The notes under the pieces: model-generated
Seen by the model: only the letters and a program-made list of their open reading frames with translations
Database searches by the model: none
What the model was told of the DNA's origin: nothing
Position numbers and translations under genes: made by a program
Shown: positions 35,293 to 46,764 of the stretch, in pieces
Position numbering within the stretch: position 1 is the first letter of the stretch
How the letters are laid out: each line of letters begins with the position of its first letter
NCBI GenBank assembly: GCA_023053545.1
Contig: JAKZAN010000004.1
Span: 9,734,001 to 9,798,000 of the forward strand
Direction of reading: 5' to 3'
DNA: 64,000 nt
From: Lepidurus packardi
Taxonomy: Eukaryota > Arthropoda > Branchiopoda > Notostraca > Triopsidae

Positions 35293-37325
35293 ATGTCGCA
35301 GCGACGGGTTCGAGGTTTGCGTTCCCCACTAAGAAGACCGAATGACAGCCACCAAAACGTGCCACCCATTGCTTCCCTACCAGTACCTGACGCTTCCAAC
35401 TCGGGTTCCACCACTACCGTTACTACTACTACTGCAGCCAGGCGTCGCGGAAGACCTCCACGAACCTCACGTGCTGTCGGAATTTTAGGTAAATTCCGTC
35501 CTTTTGACTTCGTCATCCATTAATAATTTATATTTTCGATATCTTGCCAGGTCAAAATGACAGCAGAAACCCGAGTAGCTCAAACAGCATTCAGGAAGCT
35601 CTTCTCCAACAACCTAATGTCATTGCCACAGCTCCGCCCATTTCATTGCTAGATTTAGGAGCTTTGGGTCCCGAGTCTGTTGTCAAGCAAGAAATAGTGG
35701 AAATCAAGACAGAACCTGATAGTGATACTCATTCGAATGGAGGTTAGATATTCAAAGATGAAAGTGAACATTTTAAAGAATTTTAGTTTAAAATTTTCTT
35801 AGTATTTAAAATAACATCGTGATAATACTATGATAATTTTATTTCATTGTATTTGTATTGTAATTGTATTTCATTACTTTAATCTAAAATTATTCAATAA
35901 TACGCCTTGTGTTCTTTTATAGAATCAACGTCTGAATGCGCTGTTTGTTTACAGCAGTACGTCCATCCTGTGAAACTCCCGTGCAGCCACGTATTCTGCT
36001 TCTTATGCGTCAAAGGATTCGCGTTGCATGGCTGCGCCATCTGCAGACGTAGTATTCCCGAGGATTTCATGGAAAAACCGTTCTTGGTAGACGCCTCCCA
36101 GTTGGACAAACCTGTGGTCTTCGACGAAGGATACCTATGGTTCTACGAAGGACGAAATGGTACGTATTTGGTTTTATTTTTACTTTAACTCCACTGATTC
36201 CAGAGAAGATTGTTGTAATGTCAGTATTTCAATGCTTATCTGAAGGTTGGTGGCAGTTTGACGAGCGTACTGGCCAAGAGCTTGAAACCTTTTTTAAGAT
36301 GAACGTAGCTGAAATCGAGATTATGATAGCCTCGCTGCTCTACACGGTTAATTTCCGCGATTTTATCCAGTTTCGCAAGAGCGAGTCATGGAAAAGGCGC
36401 CGTATAAAGCGCGATCATGCTTCCGCCCCCAAGAAGGGCATCGCTGGCTTACGTTGCTAGTTTCTTCTCTTTCTGATCAGCTTAGCTTTTGCATGCATGC
36501 TATGAAACCTTTTTTTGATGCATGTTATGACACAATCAGGAATCAAAATGTGGCTTATTTGGAAACATACATGTTCTTCACTCAAATTTCAATGTTTTGA
36601 TTGGTCAAAAAGAATATTTTTATTTAGGATGGTGGCAGTATGACGAACGTACTAGTGTCGAGCTAGAAAATGCGTTTAAATGTTCCCAGCGGACTTGCGA
36701 TCTCCTCATTGCGGGGTATTTGTACACTGTGGACTTCAACGCGATGCTTCAATATCGGCGAGGTGATCCTGCTCGTCGTCGTCGGATTAAACGCGATTTC
36801 TGCTCAATTCCCAAGAAAGGTGTCGCCGGAATCCGAGTCGCGCGAGATACTACCAACGCAGGTTTGATTGTATAAGTTTGGATTTTTCTTGTTTTCTCTA
36901 CGGAGCAAATCGAAATTATAGGGAACACAGATGCAGTTGTAGTTGCGTCAAGTTTATTAGCAGCTACAGGAACTGGTTCAGACACGTTACTGTCACCTGC
37001 TCCTACCCCTCACGCGCCTTCCAATACCCCCCAAACACCCCAGACTCCGCCTTCCCCACCCTCCCCGCCCCCTCAGCTGCAGCCCCGTTTCCAGCGATTG
37101 CACGAAGCGATAGAAGAAACGCGGCGTTGGAGCGAACGCGAAGCGCGGTGTTTACGGCGAGCTATCGAGGAAATTGAACGGATGAGGCTCCAGGATGGCG
37201 TGGAAGAAGTGACGTCGCAATCTGCGCCCGTAGAAGCCTGTCTCGATGAGACGACCTTCTATAACCTGGATTCCGAACCGGAAGAGTACGAACATCCGTG
37301 GACCAGCTCGGAAGAAGAAGTGTAA
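35293..37325 (+). CDS. RNF146: RNF146 / Iduna-type E3 ubiquitin ligase (RING plus WWE)
   Basis: Poly(ADP-ribose)-directed ubiquitin ligase; in flies and vertebrates it degrades PARsylated Axin and promotes Wnt signalling. Constitutive exons: 35293-35488, 35551-35742, 35923-36159 and 36922-37325. Between the third and last lie two homologous WWE exons, 36246-36452 (A) and 36628-36861 (B). With B alone the protein has 420 residues. The RING finger (about 135-170) is complete: CAVCLQQYVHPVKLPCSHVF, then CFLC and CAIC. WWE B reads GWWQYDERTSVELENAF and IKRDFCSIPKKGVAGIR, close to known RNF146. An Arg/Ser-rich N-terminus (GRPPRTSRAVG) and a Pro-rich linker with an acidic C-terminus flank the domains. 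All introns are in matching phase. Confidence 0.92.
36246..36452 (+). other. RNF146: Duplicated alternative WWE exon (A) of RNF146
   Basis: Acceptor TGAAG| at 36245. It encodes GWWQFDERTGQELETFF through IKRDHASAPKKGIAGLR. It aligns end to end with exon B (36628) but differs at many positions, for example WQF for WQY and IQFRK for LQYRR. If the donor is TTAC|GTTGCT at 36452 the exon is 207 nt, a multiple of three, so A, B or A+B would all stay in frame. If that weak donor is not used, the frame hits TAG two codons later and A would be a terminal exon. Confidence 0.75.
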
Positions 37326-37795
37326 GGACTAATATTTGTTAATATAACCGGTAAACTGGAACTATACTGTACGTAATCACTTGTTAAACTTATAAAATCA
37401 TGAGGTAATTGAAAAGGCTAGAAAGTGACAGCGATAGTGGCCTCTGTTGGGAAATTTGGGCTTTATTCAGTCTCTTGACGTCATGTTTTCGTCCGTTTCC
37501 TTCGGTTGAACTTTGTGCGTTTTTTGGTGATTCGTTTTGGGGTTAATTTTTGTATATATTCTGGTTTTTGGAATGTGAAAAGGCTTGCATTTCCTGCTGG
37601 ACGCAACAGTTGTCGTGATTAGACCCTTATTAATTTGTAAATTACTGTTGTAAAAGTGTATTGCCATTTCTAGAAAAAGGGAGAGAAGTAGTGTTATCAG
37701 CTGTACATTTATACAAGCAAAGGGTAATATGAAACATTCATAAAATTGAAACACTCGAATCTGGAATCGAAGTTTGTTCTGTTTCTTTCGTTGTA
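37326..37795. other. Convergent gap RNF146 / bHLH gene
   Basis: 3' flanks of two convergent genes; no coding exon recognised. Confidence 0.4.
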
Positions 37796-39744
37796 CTAGA
37801 GTTCCATAAATGAGTCTACGTCCATGTCGTTTAGGTAGGATCCAGCATCGGAGCTGTCAGGTAACTCGGCGTTGTGATAGTCTCCACACGGTCCTTGTTC
37901 CGTCGCATTCTCGCTGTGATGCTTCCCGTTGGAAAACATGAAAGGCCAACTCTGTGGGAAAATGAAAAAGTGCACGTCAAACAAGTGTAAAGTGGCGCTC
38001 CAAGTATTTCCGGAACCGCCATCAAACTCTTGTTATTCAAGGGGATCAGATAGCCCGGGTTTTCTATACGACAAGTGTTATTTGTTTACACAAGCCAACA
38101 GAGCTGTCAAAAATTCCCTTTCTGCCATGTCCCTCTTTTATCCTGCCATCTTTAGCACCCTTGTTGGTACAGAAGTACCACTTAGTGCTATACCTTCAAC
38201 AAACTATGTGCGAATCTGTAACCTATATACTTAAATGCATCACGAGATACAACCAAAAGCGTAGCTACAATAATATATGCAATAATAAACAATTTTTGTC
38301 AGTTATAGATATACTATAGATATAAGAAAACCATAAAATACCGTGTACATTCATTTTGCTTTAATTAATTTAGAATAGGAAGTTCATTTATTAGATGTCA
38401 ATGTAATTTAGTTGTTGAATTGAATGAATGTAGATTTCAGTAAACTTCGAGTTCTTGTCGGATTAACCTTCGAAATTTCAAGCTTGAGGCTTAGTGGGAA
38501 AAAAGAACTTAGGGTAGACTGGTACTTTCTTAATTTAACCTTGTTTAGAGAACCCATTTGGCACTTCTTTCGTGCAGCCAATGAGCGTCCATGTTCCAGG
38601 TGGACGCTATCTTCCGCGGATACCTCCTACGCTTTGCAAGTCACCATTAGGAACTGCCGCCAAGCCATTGCAAAAGTGTGTAAGGGCTACGGAACCACGA
38701 TGGTTCTTCGTCGCGTAGAGGGAAGAGGATAGGATCCAGCTGCTCTCTCTTTTGGGGTAGACGTATGCGTCCAGAAGAAATTTATCGCAGAGAAAACAAT
38801 CGTCAAACCCACCGGTAAATTTAACTGCTAAGATTTTTCAAGGCTAGAGAAAAGCTTTTTTTTTTTTTTTTAATATATATATACATAAATAAATTAACCC
38901 TAAGATTGCGAAAGCACTATTGCGAGGTACCTAATTGAGCAAGCTACGTACTAATTTGGCTTTTAGTGAAAATTTTCTTCGTATTTTTGAAAGTTTTATT
39001 GAAAGTATTTAAAGAAACAATTATGTTTACATCTAAAAAATACAACGAAAATTTTATGAAATGTGAATAACTTATACAATTATGTTTACATCTAAAAAAT
39101 ATAACGAAAATTTTATTAAATGTGAATAATATATGCAATAATTATTCTTATAAATGAACGAATGACTTATGAATGAATGTGAATGTTTATTCAAAATCAA
39201 GAGAGCGACAATGGTCTCAAAAGGCCTAATAAGTTAGTCCTGTGTGTTAAAAGATAAGGTACTTCGTTCGCTTTTCAACTTGCTGTGTGCCAGAAACTTA
39301 TCTGTCGTGTCATTTCAAGCCATACTTTTTTCTTTAGATTTCCTCTTGGTGGTCCGAGTCTAATAAAAGTACCGAGAAGTAAAGTACGTCGCTTACCAGA
39401 GAAAGTGGGCGACAGGATCCGTTGCCGATATTGGAGTTAAAGTTGCCGGAATCGTCGATTAGGACGGATCGGAGGTGACCGATGTATGTGGTAGCCAGGC
39501 GTAAGGTATCAAGCTTGGATAACTTGGTATCCGCCGGTACCCAAGGCAAGGTGGTTTTAAGGCGACAAAAGGCACGTGAGAGAACTCGCATGCGAGCACG
39601 TTCGCGAGCATTGGCGGCATTGCGTTGTTGTGGTTTTTCTTTGTTTTCCTTATGCCTTTCTGGATTATTATGTCGCGAGTTTTTTGAGGAATTACTGCAG
39701 TTTATTGCCTGAGAAACGGCGTAATCCTTGCGACGACGTGGCAT
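37796..39744 (-). CDS. TCF21/musculin-type bHLH transcription factor (HLH54F-like)
   Basis: Class II bHLH factor; relatives specify visceral, cardiac and kidney mesoderm (TCF21, musculin, fly HLH54F). Two exons, 39397-39744 and 37796-37951, separated by a 1,445-bp intron; 167 residues (TCF21 179). The bHLH occupies about 41-95: basic region [19 protein letters not shown], then [19 protein letters not shown] and [15 protein letters not shown], nearly identical to TCF21. Exon 2 starts [10 protein letters not shown], matching the conserved TWPFM of TCF21 and securing the splice (CTG|AGT). The acidic C-terminus ends [10 protein letters not shown]. The ATG at 39744 opens [13 protein letters not shown]21 and musculin cannot be separated from sequence alone. 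Confidence 0.9.
39019..39136. repeat. 59-bp tandem duplication in the bHLH-gene intron
   Basis: Two units start with AATTATGTTTACATCTAAAA at 39019 and 39078 and differ at only a few positions. Confidence 0.85.
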
Positions 39745-41370
39745 TGTGGTAGTAAAAACAAAAGCCTACCCAATTGGAATATTTAGGTTGCAATAAGATA
39801 AATGTAATAATATTAAGAAAATTCAACTCACCTTTCGGAAAGTCTGTCCAAAGAAGTTTGAAAACACGTAATTCACTGCGCAAAGCTGGTTTGACTGTAG
39901 AAGTGGAGGGTTGGAGCGTAAAACTGACGAGTGTGCAGAGCTAAGGAGCGTATTTGTACAGCATCGAGGATGATGCTCCAGATGTAAATTGGCCAATTAT
40001 CCAAGAACCAATAGGCATGACGCGGAGGCGTGGCTTATGATGTACTCTTAATCTTTCGTTGAAAAGCAGGAATCGGTACCAAAAATTAAGTATTGTTGCT
40101 GCTTCATAAAATAATTGTTATTAACCTCATGTTGCAAGGATTATTACCTTTAAATTATCGATTCGTTCTTTTGGAAGTAACTGGCGATAGCGTGAGTGGA
40201 AATCAAACCCCATAATTTATGACAGGCGGTGTTTCTTGGATGAAGATTGCGACAAAGAGCCCTCCCAGCAACTTCTCTTGATGATTTTATGATCGAAACG
40301 GTTACCAGTTTTAAGGAAAGCCTACATCTTATAGTGAGTGTTTTGGGTCGTCGGCTGTTTGTTGACAAAGCGGCTCCTTTTAAAAGAACTACCGCCCTGC
40401 ATGCGTTCGCATATAACAGGAAAACTGATTCGATCTTCTTCCGGAATGTATTATTTAAAAAAGTGTTTCTTTTTTTTAGCGAAGCTTGTACGCTTTTAAA
40501 TTAAAATTTCATTTTTTCCCTGAAAATTGGGGAAAATATGCAGCTTGGGACGGACATCTAGAGAAAAGACAGCTTGGCGGTGAGTTATTTGGGGTAACAT
40601 AACTCCCCTATTGACCTGTTGACCTGTCCGCAGACCTCCACGTGTGGAAAACCGCTCAACGAGGCCATTTGTCACCACGTTAAACTGACCCCTGTCTGCG
40701 TACCCCCTTAAGATTCATTCTAGAAAAAGGGGTATAGGCCGTTTGTTACGAGCCACAAGTTTCTTTCAGTTTCGCTATAGGGCCCAAGGAAGATGACCGC
40801 TACAAGACCACCAGAAGATGTACCATTTTTTTTTTATTTTCGGGATTTTTTTTTGTCGTGGGTAGTCAACGATACGATGTGCTACCACGTGGCCTGATAT
40901 GCGATGACAGCAGTGGGGATTGGAACAAGGTTTATCGCATTCTTTCAGGCGCATTCTGTTAAAAGCAGCTGTATCCACGTGTGGTTGTACGGTCACGTGT
41001 GTGTACAGAGTACAGCTGAAGTTGCTGTAGAAAATAAGCAAAGACGATGCGCGATGCTCATAAGGTTTATTTTCCGGATTGATTTTAAATTTAAAACTTA
41101 TTCATTAGCTATTTGTACTCTGAGGTTGAGAATTACGAAGTAGTATAATTGGAATAGTTGAAATATAAAATAATAAAATGTAGAAATATACCAAGAATTA
41201 AACAAGTATTCTAGGTGGCCTGAAACTGTATAAATTTTACATTTTTGAATGCATTTTTAACGCATTTAAGGACAATTACGAATTTAATGGAAAATAGACA
41301 AAACGTTCGATTCGGCTCCGTGTCGTCTCACGCCACGCATATTAAGCCCCGCCTCTTGCAAGTCGCAAGC
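39745..41370. other. Gene-free stretch upstream of the bHLH gene and MRPL3
   Basis: Divergent 5' flanks of the bHLH gene and MRPL3. Open frames at 40150-40504 and 40775-41041 overlap on opposite strands and resemble no family I know. Possibly regulatory; nothing specific supported. Confidence 0.4.
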
Positions 41371-42974
41371 ATGGCATCCGGTAAGATGTTGTTATCAACT
41401 TTGAGAAGTGGTGTTTCTGGCTTGGTAATAAGAAATGCGGCTCAGAATCAATCAACTGTTATACCCTGCTTATGGTACAATATTAATAAATTGTTTGAAA
41501 GCCTCAGAAGTTTTGGTAAACCTTTATTTTTTGTATTTAGGTCTATAACAAATGGCAATTTTCAGCAAGCAAGAGAAATGTCTCGAATCAAACGGCGTCA
41601 TACTCATCCAGCTTACTGGCACATGAAGAAGAATAGGGCGCACAAAGAAGAAGATATTACCACAGATAACCAGAATTTCGTGAAAGAAGTGGTACAAGAT
41701 CGTTATGGGGTATCGGCCCTAGCTGGAGCCAAAGTTGCGCTTCCTCAGGACAGTCCTTTGCAAGGACAAAATTGGGTACCTGGGGAATGGGTGCCAAAGA
41801 GTTTCAGAACTGGAGTCATTGCCAAAAATATCGGATGCTATCCCATGTGGGAAAAAGACGGAACAAAAGTACTTTGCACCCTTCTACAGGTAATCTATTC
41901 TTATATTATTAGTATATTATATAATAATACTAGTAATACTAAATATTATTATTATATATTATGTTATTAGGTATATTACTAGTATCTGTTATCTTCAGTT
42001 TGTCTTATTGATAGAGCCCTGTTTTTTCGGTCATAGGTTCTAGATAACCATGTGGTGAAATACGTCCCTCCCGAAGAATACATTCACAGCATCCATGGCC
42101 TCAAACATCACAGGAAAACACGACTGAACCTGGGTTGTCTTGTTGTCGGGGCTGAAGCTACCGATCCCCAGAAAGTACCTTCAATTACTAATTAATTAAT
42201 CCTTCTTTGATTAATAATCCGTTATTGTCTCATAGTTTACACGGCAGTATTGCAATTTATTCTCAGGCTCAGGTTTAATGCCTAAGAAACGCTTGACTCG
42301 ATTCATTATTTCGCCAAATGCTGCACTGTTACCTGGAACTCCACTAACAGCAGCTCATTATCGGATTGGGGATTTCGTGGACGTAGCTGGGAAAACGTAA
42401 ACTCCTTGCATTAAGCAGCAAACCTTGTATTTATATATTATTTTTTTAGCATCGATTATGGTTTCCAAGGAGTAGTAAAACGTTGGGGAATGAAAGGTGG
42501 TCCTGCTTCTCACGGTACAACCAAAGCACATAGAAGAGTAGGCAGTATTGGAGGAGGAGGCGAGAAAGCTCGAGTTTGGCCGGGAACCAAGATGCCTGGG
42601 CACATGGGCTCTGCAAGGCGAACAATGCGAGGCTTAGAGGTAATTTCTAGCTTTATCTATGCTTTAATTATGCTAAAAGCTAGGGAAACTTTTACCTAGA
42701 TTTTAAGAATCAACTATAAATACAATGTTTTATACGTCCGAGGGACTGTGCCTGGGATCACCAATTCTCACGTTAATATATACGACACCGTTTTGCCGTT
42801 GAAGTAGGATTTAACTTTTTAATAATAATGCGTATTAACTGACTTGGGGTATTGTTTAGGAAATCGAAAACGCCCCCCTGCTTTCCAACGTTTATGGATG
42901 ACCCTGATAAACTCGAAGAAGAAGTGTATGCTAGTTGCGTGCATGAATTTGGGGCTCCAAACATTACTGCGTAG
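41371..42974 (+). CDS. MRPL3: Mitochondrial large-subunit ribosomal protein uL3m
   Basis: Protein of the mitochondrial 39S subunit. Seven exons: 41371-41474, 41541-41889, 42037-42174, 42236-42396, 42450-42639, 42700-42803 and 42860-42974; 386 residues (human 348). Recognised stretches: [60 protein letters not shown] and [20 protein letters not shown], then [20 protein letters not shown]. This is the uL3 fold with its central extension. An upstream in-frame ATG at 41245 exists; I chose 41371 because [20 protein letters not shown] looks like a mitochondrial presequence. The first intron is in frame, so an unspliced reading is also open. Confidence 0.94.
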
Positions 42975-43505
42975 TTTATGTTCAAATTTGCGAGTCGAAA
43001 TACAGTATGCTATCTAGCTGTAGTTTTAATACTTGAGATTGGAGAGGGAAGCAATAGCTTAATAGATTTACAGTAAAAAAAAATATTCTAAATAGTTATG
43101 TTCTTTGATAATTGAGGATAGTCACTTAAAATACTTTTAAAATGATCACTTGTGTACTTAGCTAAGGCATCCAGGTTAGGTTAGGTTAGATTGTAAGATT
43201 AGCTGAACATGTATGTTGTATGTGTGAGCTTTCAATAAAAAAAAGAAACCAAACACGACCTTGTAATTATTTTGAATGATTTTGAGTAGTAAACAAAAAT
43301 TAAGGATTTTTTTATTACATTTTAATCACGTACAAAGAAATACAATATAATAATGCAAGCTTCTCGAGAATACAGGGTATAGCTGTAGGGGAACCATAAT
43401 ATTTGTATAAATCGAACAAAAGATTGATGCTAGATACTCCCCGTACACAGGTTTGCTCATACGTTGTATTTATAGGAGTTCAACGCATACTTTTATATCA
43501 ACTTA

Positions 43506-43567
43506 TGACCACGTGGATAAGGCGCAAGCCTTTGGTACGAGAGGTCCCAGGATCGAAACCTGGTCAA
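43506..43567 (+). mobile_element. tRNA-derived sequence (SINE head or tRNA pseudogene, Arg-like)
   Basis: A box-like GTGGATAAGGCG (43512-43523) and B box-like GGATCGAAACC (43550-43560) are spaced as in a tRNA. The T-arm CCAGG/CCTGG is perfect and a CCTTT/AGAGG anticodon-like stem can be drawn. The acceptor strands do not pair with TCAAAGC and the anticodon loop is wrong, so it is not a working tRNA. The A-box region resembles tRNA-Arg. Confidence 0.6.
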
Positions 43568-45539
43568 AGCACTTTATTTCGTGAAAAAAACAAAATATTA
43601 AATGGCTTCCTTTCTCAGTACCACATATGCCTTCCCGGCAAGATTCCTATTCCCATATTCGAAATTGTGAAGCTTCGGCATCACGAGCTTGGATATCGCG
43701 GATAGGTAACCGAGCAGGGGAAGGGGCGCGGCTCCCAATTTTTGACGATTTTTGAAGGGGACCCCCTTGATCGTGCAGGGATCCTTATGGAAAAAAGCCC
43801 AGAAAACGCTTTCCCAGATTGAAAAGGAGCCACGCCCACTTTTTTGCCCAATCCGCCAATAGGATTTGTCGCTTTTGGAAAGGCTCCACCCCTTTTAGCG
43901 GATTTTTGAAAAATCTCGCAAAAAAATTCCTAATTTTCACTTTTATTAAAAAAATAAAATCGTACAATAGAAAGGGCACTTTTAGAAACTAAGTTTTGGG
44001 TACAACAAATATACAAATAAGGAATTCCGGTGGAAGCAAAACATCTCATTTTCAATATTTTTAGAATAATTTTGGAACTAATAAAAGTCACAGAACACAC
44101 ATTCCAGCAGATTTGGGAAACTGAGCGCGAAACAGTGTTTTGGAGGGATACATTTTGTAGGAAAGGCAAACAAACATTTCAGAATAAGCGTTGGAATTCT
44201 ACTTAATTCTCAGAACTTGTACAAAAATGCACAAAGTCGAAATCAAACGCTGCTATGCTGAATATCGGGACCCTCCAATGTGTTAATCTTGCCTTACCCG
44301 AATTGGAAGTGGTAACAATTGAAATAAATAATGTAAATAACGAATTACTTAATTTATTAAAGATTCGTTTGAAGCCTGATGTTAATGAAACTGCACTTAA
44401 CCACTTGCATTTAACCATCAGATTCACAGCCGGAAGGTCCATTCGTTCACGAAAGCAGCAAGGAATCTTATTTAGGGTCGTTTGACAGTCTTCTCCTCTT
44501 TCTGCACACCTAAACTAGAAAGCCACTAACGTTAAACAGCATCTAAGGTAAATACATTAGATTTGCAATTAATATAAACACATGGCATATTATATTACCA
44601 AGAGATTGGAGCAATTCCGGATTTGATACAAGTTCTTCCCGTGTTCAAACTGCATAATCCAGTAACTATAATCTTGGTTGTAGTGTAATCTTGGCCGTAG
44701 ACATAAGGGCGAGTATTTCTAACTTTCTCAGGAATCAATGGCATACCGCATTGGAAGAAATCTCCGCTCATTAGATAATTACACATTTCACAATTTTCAC
44801 AATTACAAGATTAAAACATTTGAAGCCGTATTAATAATTATGTCACAAAGTGGATGAACCGCGACATAAAGAGGACGGACTTATTATATTCCTTCTACTA
44901 CGACGGATGTTACAAATATTAAATATTAAATACATTTTAAACAATCTTTCCGAAATCCCATACATACCTCTCTCACGTGGTACGCCACGTTTTCACTCAA
45001 CTTCATTTCCATGACACGTAAACGCAAGACTAGGCGAATAATTAAGGAAGTTTCTCCTGAAAATGATAACAATAAATAGAATTGCGAAGTGGAGCTGACA
45101 AGAAAACCCGCAGTGGCATCTTGTTCGGAATTGTCCAGCGTAACTTAACACAATCGCCTGTTTTAAGCGTAATAAAACGTCTACACGCCCAAACAAAACG
45201 TTTGAAATGAAATAACACACTCAAAACACGCCTAAACTCCACAAACGAAGCTTAATTAATGCTTGGGTATGGACAGGAATGTTGTTTTTAACCGCAAAGA
45301 GTAATACATCCAAATTTAGCTAGAACAACTGTTCGACCAGTAAAAAATTACAAACCTTCTACCACCACAACCAACACGTTTAGCTGCACGAGCACGACTG
45401 AAGCAGTGGACTCTATCTTTCATAGTAGTATGGAGTATTGGAGGACGCTACAAGTAGTCAGATTGCCCGCCCCTATGAATTACTAAGCTACTTTTAGCTA
45501 GTTTCACACAGTGAATATGCACGGACCAATTGGGCACTG

Positions 45540-45675
45540 GTCCAGGGCCCCACGAGGCTAGGTCCCATCCTGACCTGTTTATGGGCCCATTTTGAACTAA
45601 GGGGCCCCTACCGGCCTGTTTAGGAACCCATTTTGAAACTTGGCCCAGGGGCCCACGGGGGTGTTAAGATGGCCC
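45540..45675. repeat. Internally duplicated GGGCCC-rich segment
   Basis: Two related units contain CCTGACCTGTTTATGGGCCC and CCGGCCTGTTTAGGAACCCA, each followed by CATTTTGAA. Surrounding GGGGCCC runs give it unusually high GC for the area. Origin unknown. Confidence 0.45.
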
Positions 45676-45816
45676 TGAATGTGCTCTGCAAGTAACAAAA
45701 CATTGAGAAGCGATGACCAACTAAATGAATAATACATACTTTTTTCAAACAACTATATTTTGGAACACTTTTTACAACGTGATTTTTACAAAACAATCAG
45801 GCAGCGTATCACTTAG

Positions 45817-46242
45817 TTAAGGGCGAGGAGGAGCAGGTGGAATATTGGGCAATATTGGAACAATATTGGGTTCACTCGTTAAATTGGCGGTGCTGGTCTG
45901 GGACTGTAGGATGGTGATAGGACTGTACGGAGCATGCCGGAAGTCAAAAGGAGCATTGCTGTACGAATTACTGTATTGAGGACTGCCGCCATATTGCTGA
46001 GGTGGCGGTGGGGCCATGTTATATCCTCCGCCGTACCCGCCGCCGTAAGGCGACATCATCCCATAGGGCATTCCTCCGTAAGGCATCGCACCGTACCCCA
46101 TCGGAGGGGCCCTGTACCCTCCGCCATAGCCACCATAAGCCGGCATTGCACCATATCCACCGTACCCGCCGTAATTAGCTTCAGATGACTGGAACAGGGC
46201 CCATGCTGACGCCAGAAGCAGGATAAAACTCGGAATGGCCAT
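45817..46242 (-). CDS. Secreted Gly/Tyr-rich protein, cluster member 1
   Basis: Unrecognised family. 141 residues in one coding exon. Signal peptide MAIPSFILLLASAWALFQSS (mature end near residue 23), then Gly/Tyr repeats (YGGYGGYGAMPAYGGYGGGY; GYGAMPYGGMPYGMMSPYGG), a Pro run and a conserved C-terminal module YSPITILQSQTSTANLTSEP. The sequon NLT follows the motif. The gene has an untranslated first exon: donor at 46324 and acceptor at 46256, a 69-bp intron ending 13 nt before the ATG. A TATA box (TATAAAAGGG on the minus strand, 46415-46424) lies upstream. Low-complexity Gly/Tyr composition suggests a structural or adhesive extracellular protein (inference). It is divergent from member 2. Confidence 0.8.
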   Translation of the reverse strand: MAIPSFILLLASAWALFQSSEANYGGYGGYGAMPAYGGYGGGYRAPPMGYGAMPYGGMPYGMMSPYGGGYGGGYNMAPPPPQQYGGSPQYSNSYSNAPFDFRHAPYSPITILQSQTSTANLTSEPNIVPILPNIPPAPPRP

Positions 46243-46764
46243 GATTAAAAAGTGCCTGTTTACAATACAAGGGAATGTTAAAGCTAAACAGTAGTTTTCT
46301 TTAAGAAAATAGCGGCATTTTTACCTGTGTAAACGGAGTAACGCAGGACAAGTTTCAAGAGGCAAGTTTCGAGAGACAGCGAGCAAGTGGCAGAGCAGGT
46401 ACCCAAGTGTGGTCCCTTTTATAACCGTCAAACTGTCCAAACAACTTGTCGTTCTCCATTCCACGTGGATTCACAGAAGCGGTGATAAAAACAGAAGAAA
46501 CTTGAACACGAGACTACAGTTTGGTGGTTTTCGGGTTAGGAAATAAACGGTTTACTTTCTGTCTATAGAATCTAGAAAAGAGCCTGGAACTTTCGACAAA
46601 TGCTTCATTGTAGCGCAGAATTGGGGGAAGTACGCAAGTGGAACCGATCCTCCTGTTAAAGGTCTCCCTTTATTGTAATGGTTTTTATTAATGTGTTTAT
46701 TGGTGTATTATTGTTTTCATTTCAATTTTGAATTCTAATGAATTCTTATGTGTAGGATTTAAGC
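46243..46764. promoter_or_regulatory. Bidirectional promoter between secreted-protein members 1 and 2
   Basis: The 522-bp gap separates two divergent paralogues. The minus-strand TATA box is at 46415-46424. For the plus gene, the site TCTAGAAAAGAGCCTGGAAC at 46571-46590 aligns with the TATA region TCTATAAAAGAGCTGGGAAC of member 3 (from 47700) but reads TAGAAAA, so its TATA appears altered. Confidence 0.55.

Larger units (their letters stand above)
42975..45816. other. 2.8-kb gene-free, repeat-bearing stretch
   Basis: No supported gene. It holds the MRPL3 3' flank, a tRNA-derived element (about 43506-43567), a GC-rich unfamiliar stretch (about 43700-43900) and an internally repetitive GGGCCC-rich piece (45540-45675). 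A small minus-strand frame at 44595-44786 has three cysteines but no start context, splice partner or family match that I can defend. Confidence 0.4.

Noticed and set aside
37929..38732. Frames inside the bHLH-gene intron (37929-38234 and 38424-38732)
   Set aside because: One overlaps exon 2 antisense, the other has no family match or splice context.
40150..41041. Overlapping sense and antisense frames near 40.2-41.0 kb
   Set aside because: No conserved motif; the pairing of frames on both strands is typical of chance.
41245..41370. Upstream in-frame ATG for MRPL3
   Set aside because: The extension (MNAFLTHLRTITNLMENRQN) is not presequence-like and a better start lies at 41371; it remains possible.
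43168..43192. AGGTTAGGTTAGGTTAGA resembles arthropod TTAGG telomere repeat
   Set aside because: About three units only; this length can occur by chance and no subtelomeric context is seen.
44595..44786. Minus-strand frame with three cysteines (FFQCGMPLIPEKVRNTRPY region)
   Set aside because: No signal peptide, no splice partner and no family resemblance; opposite-strand frames of similar size occur nearby.
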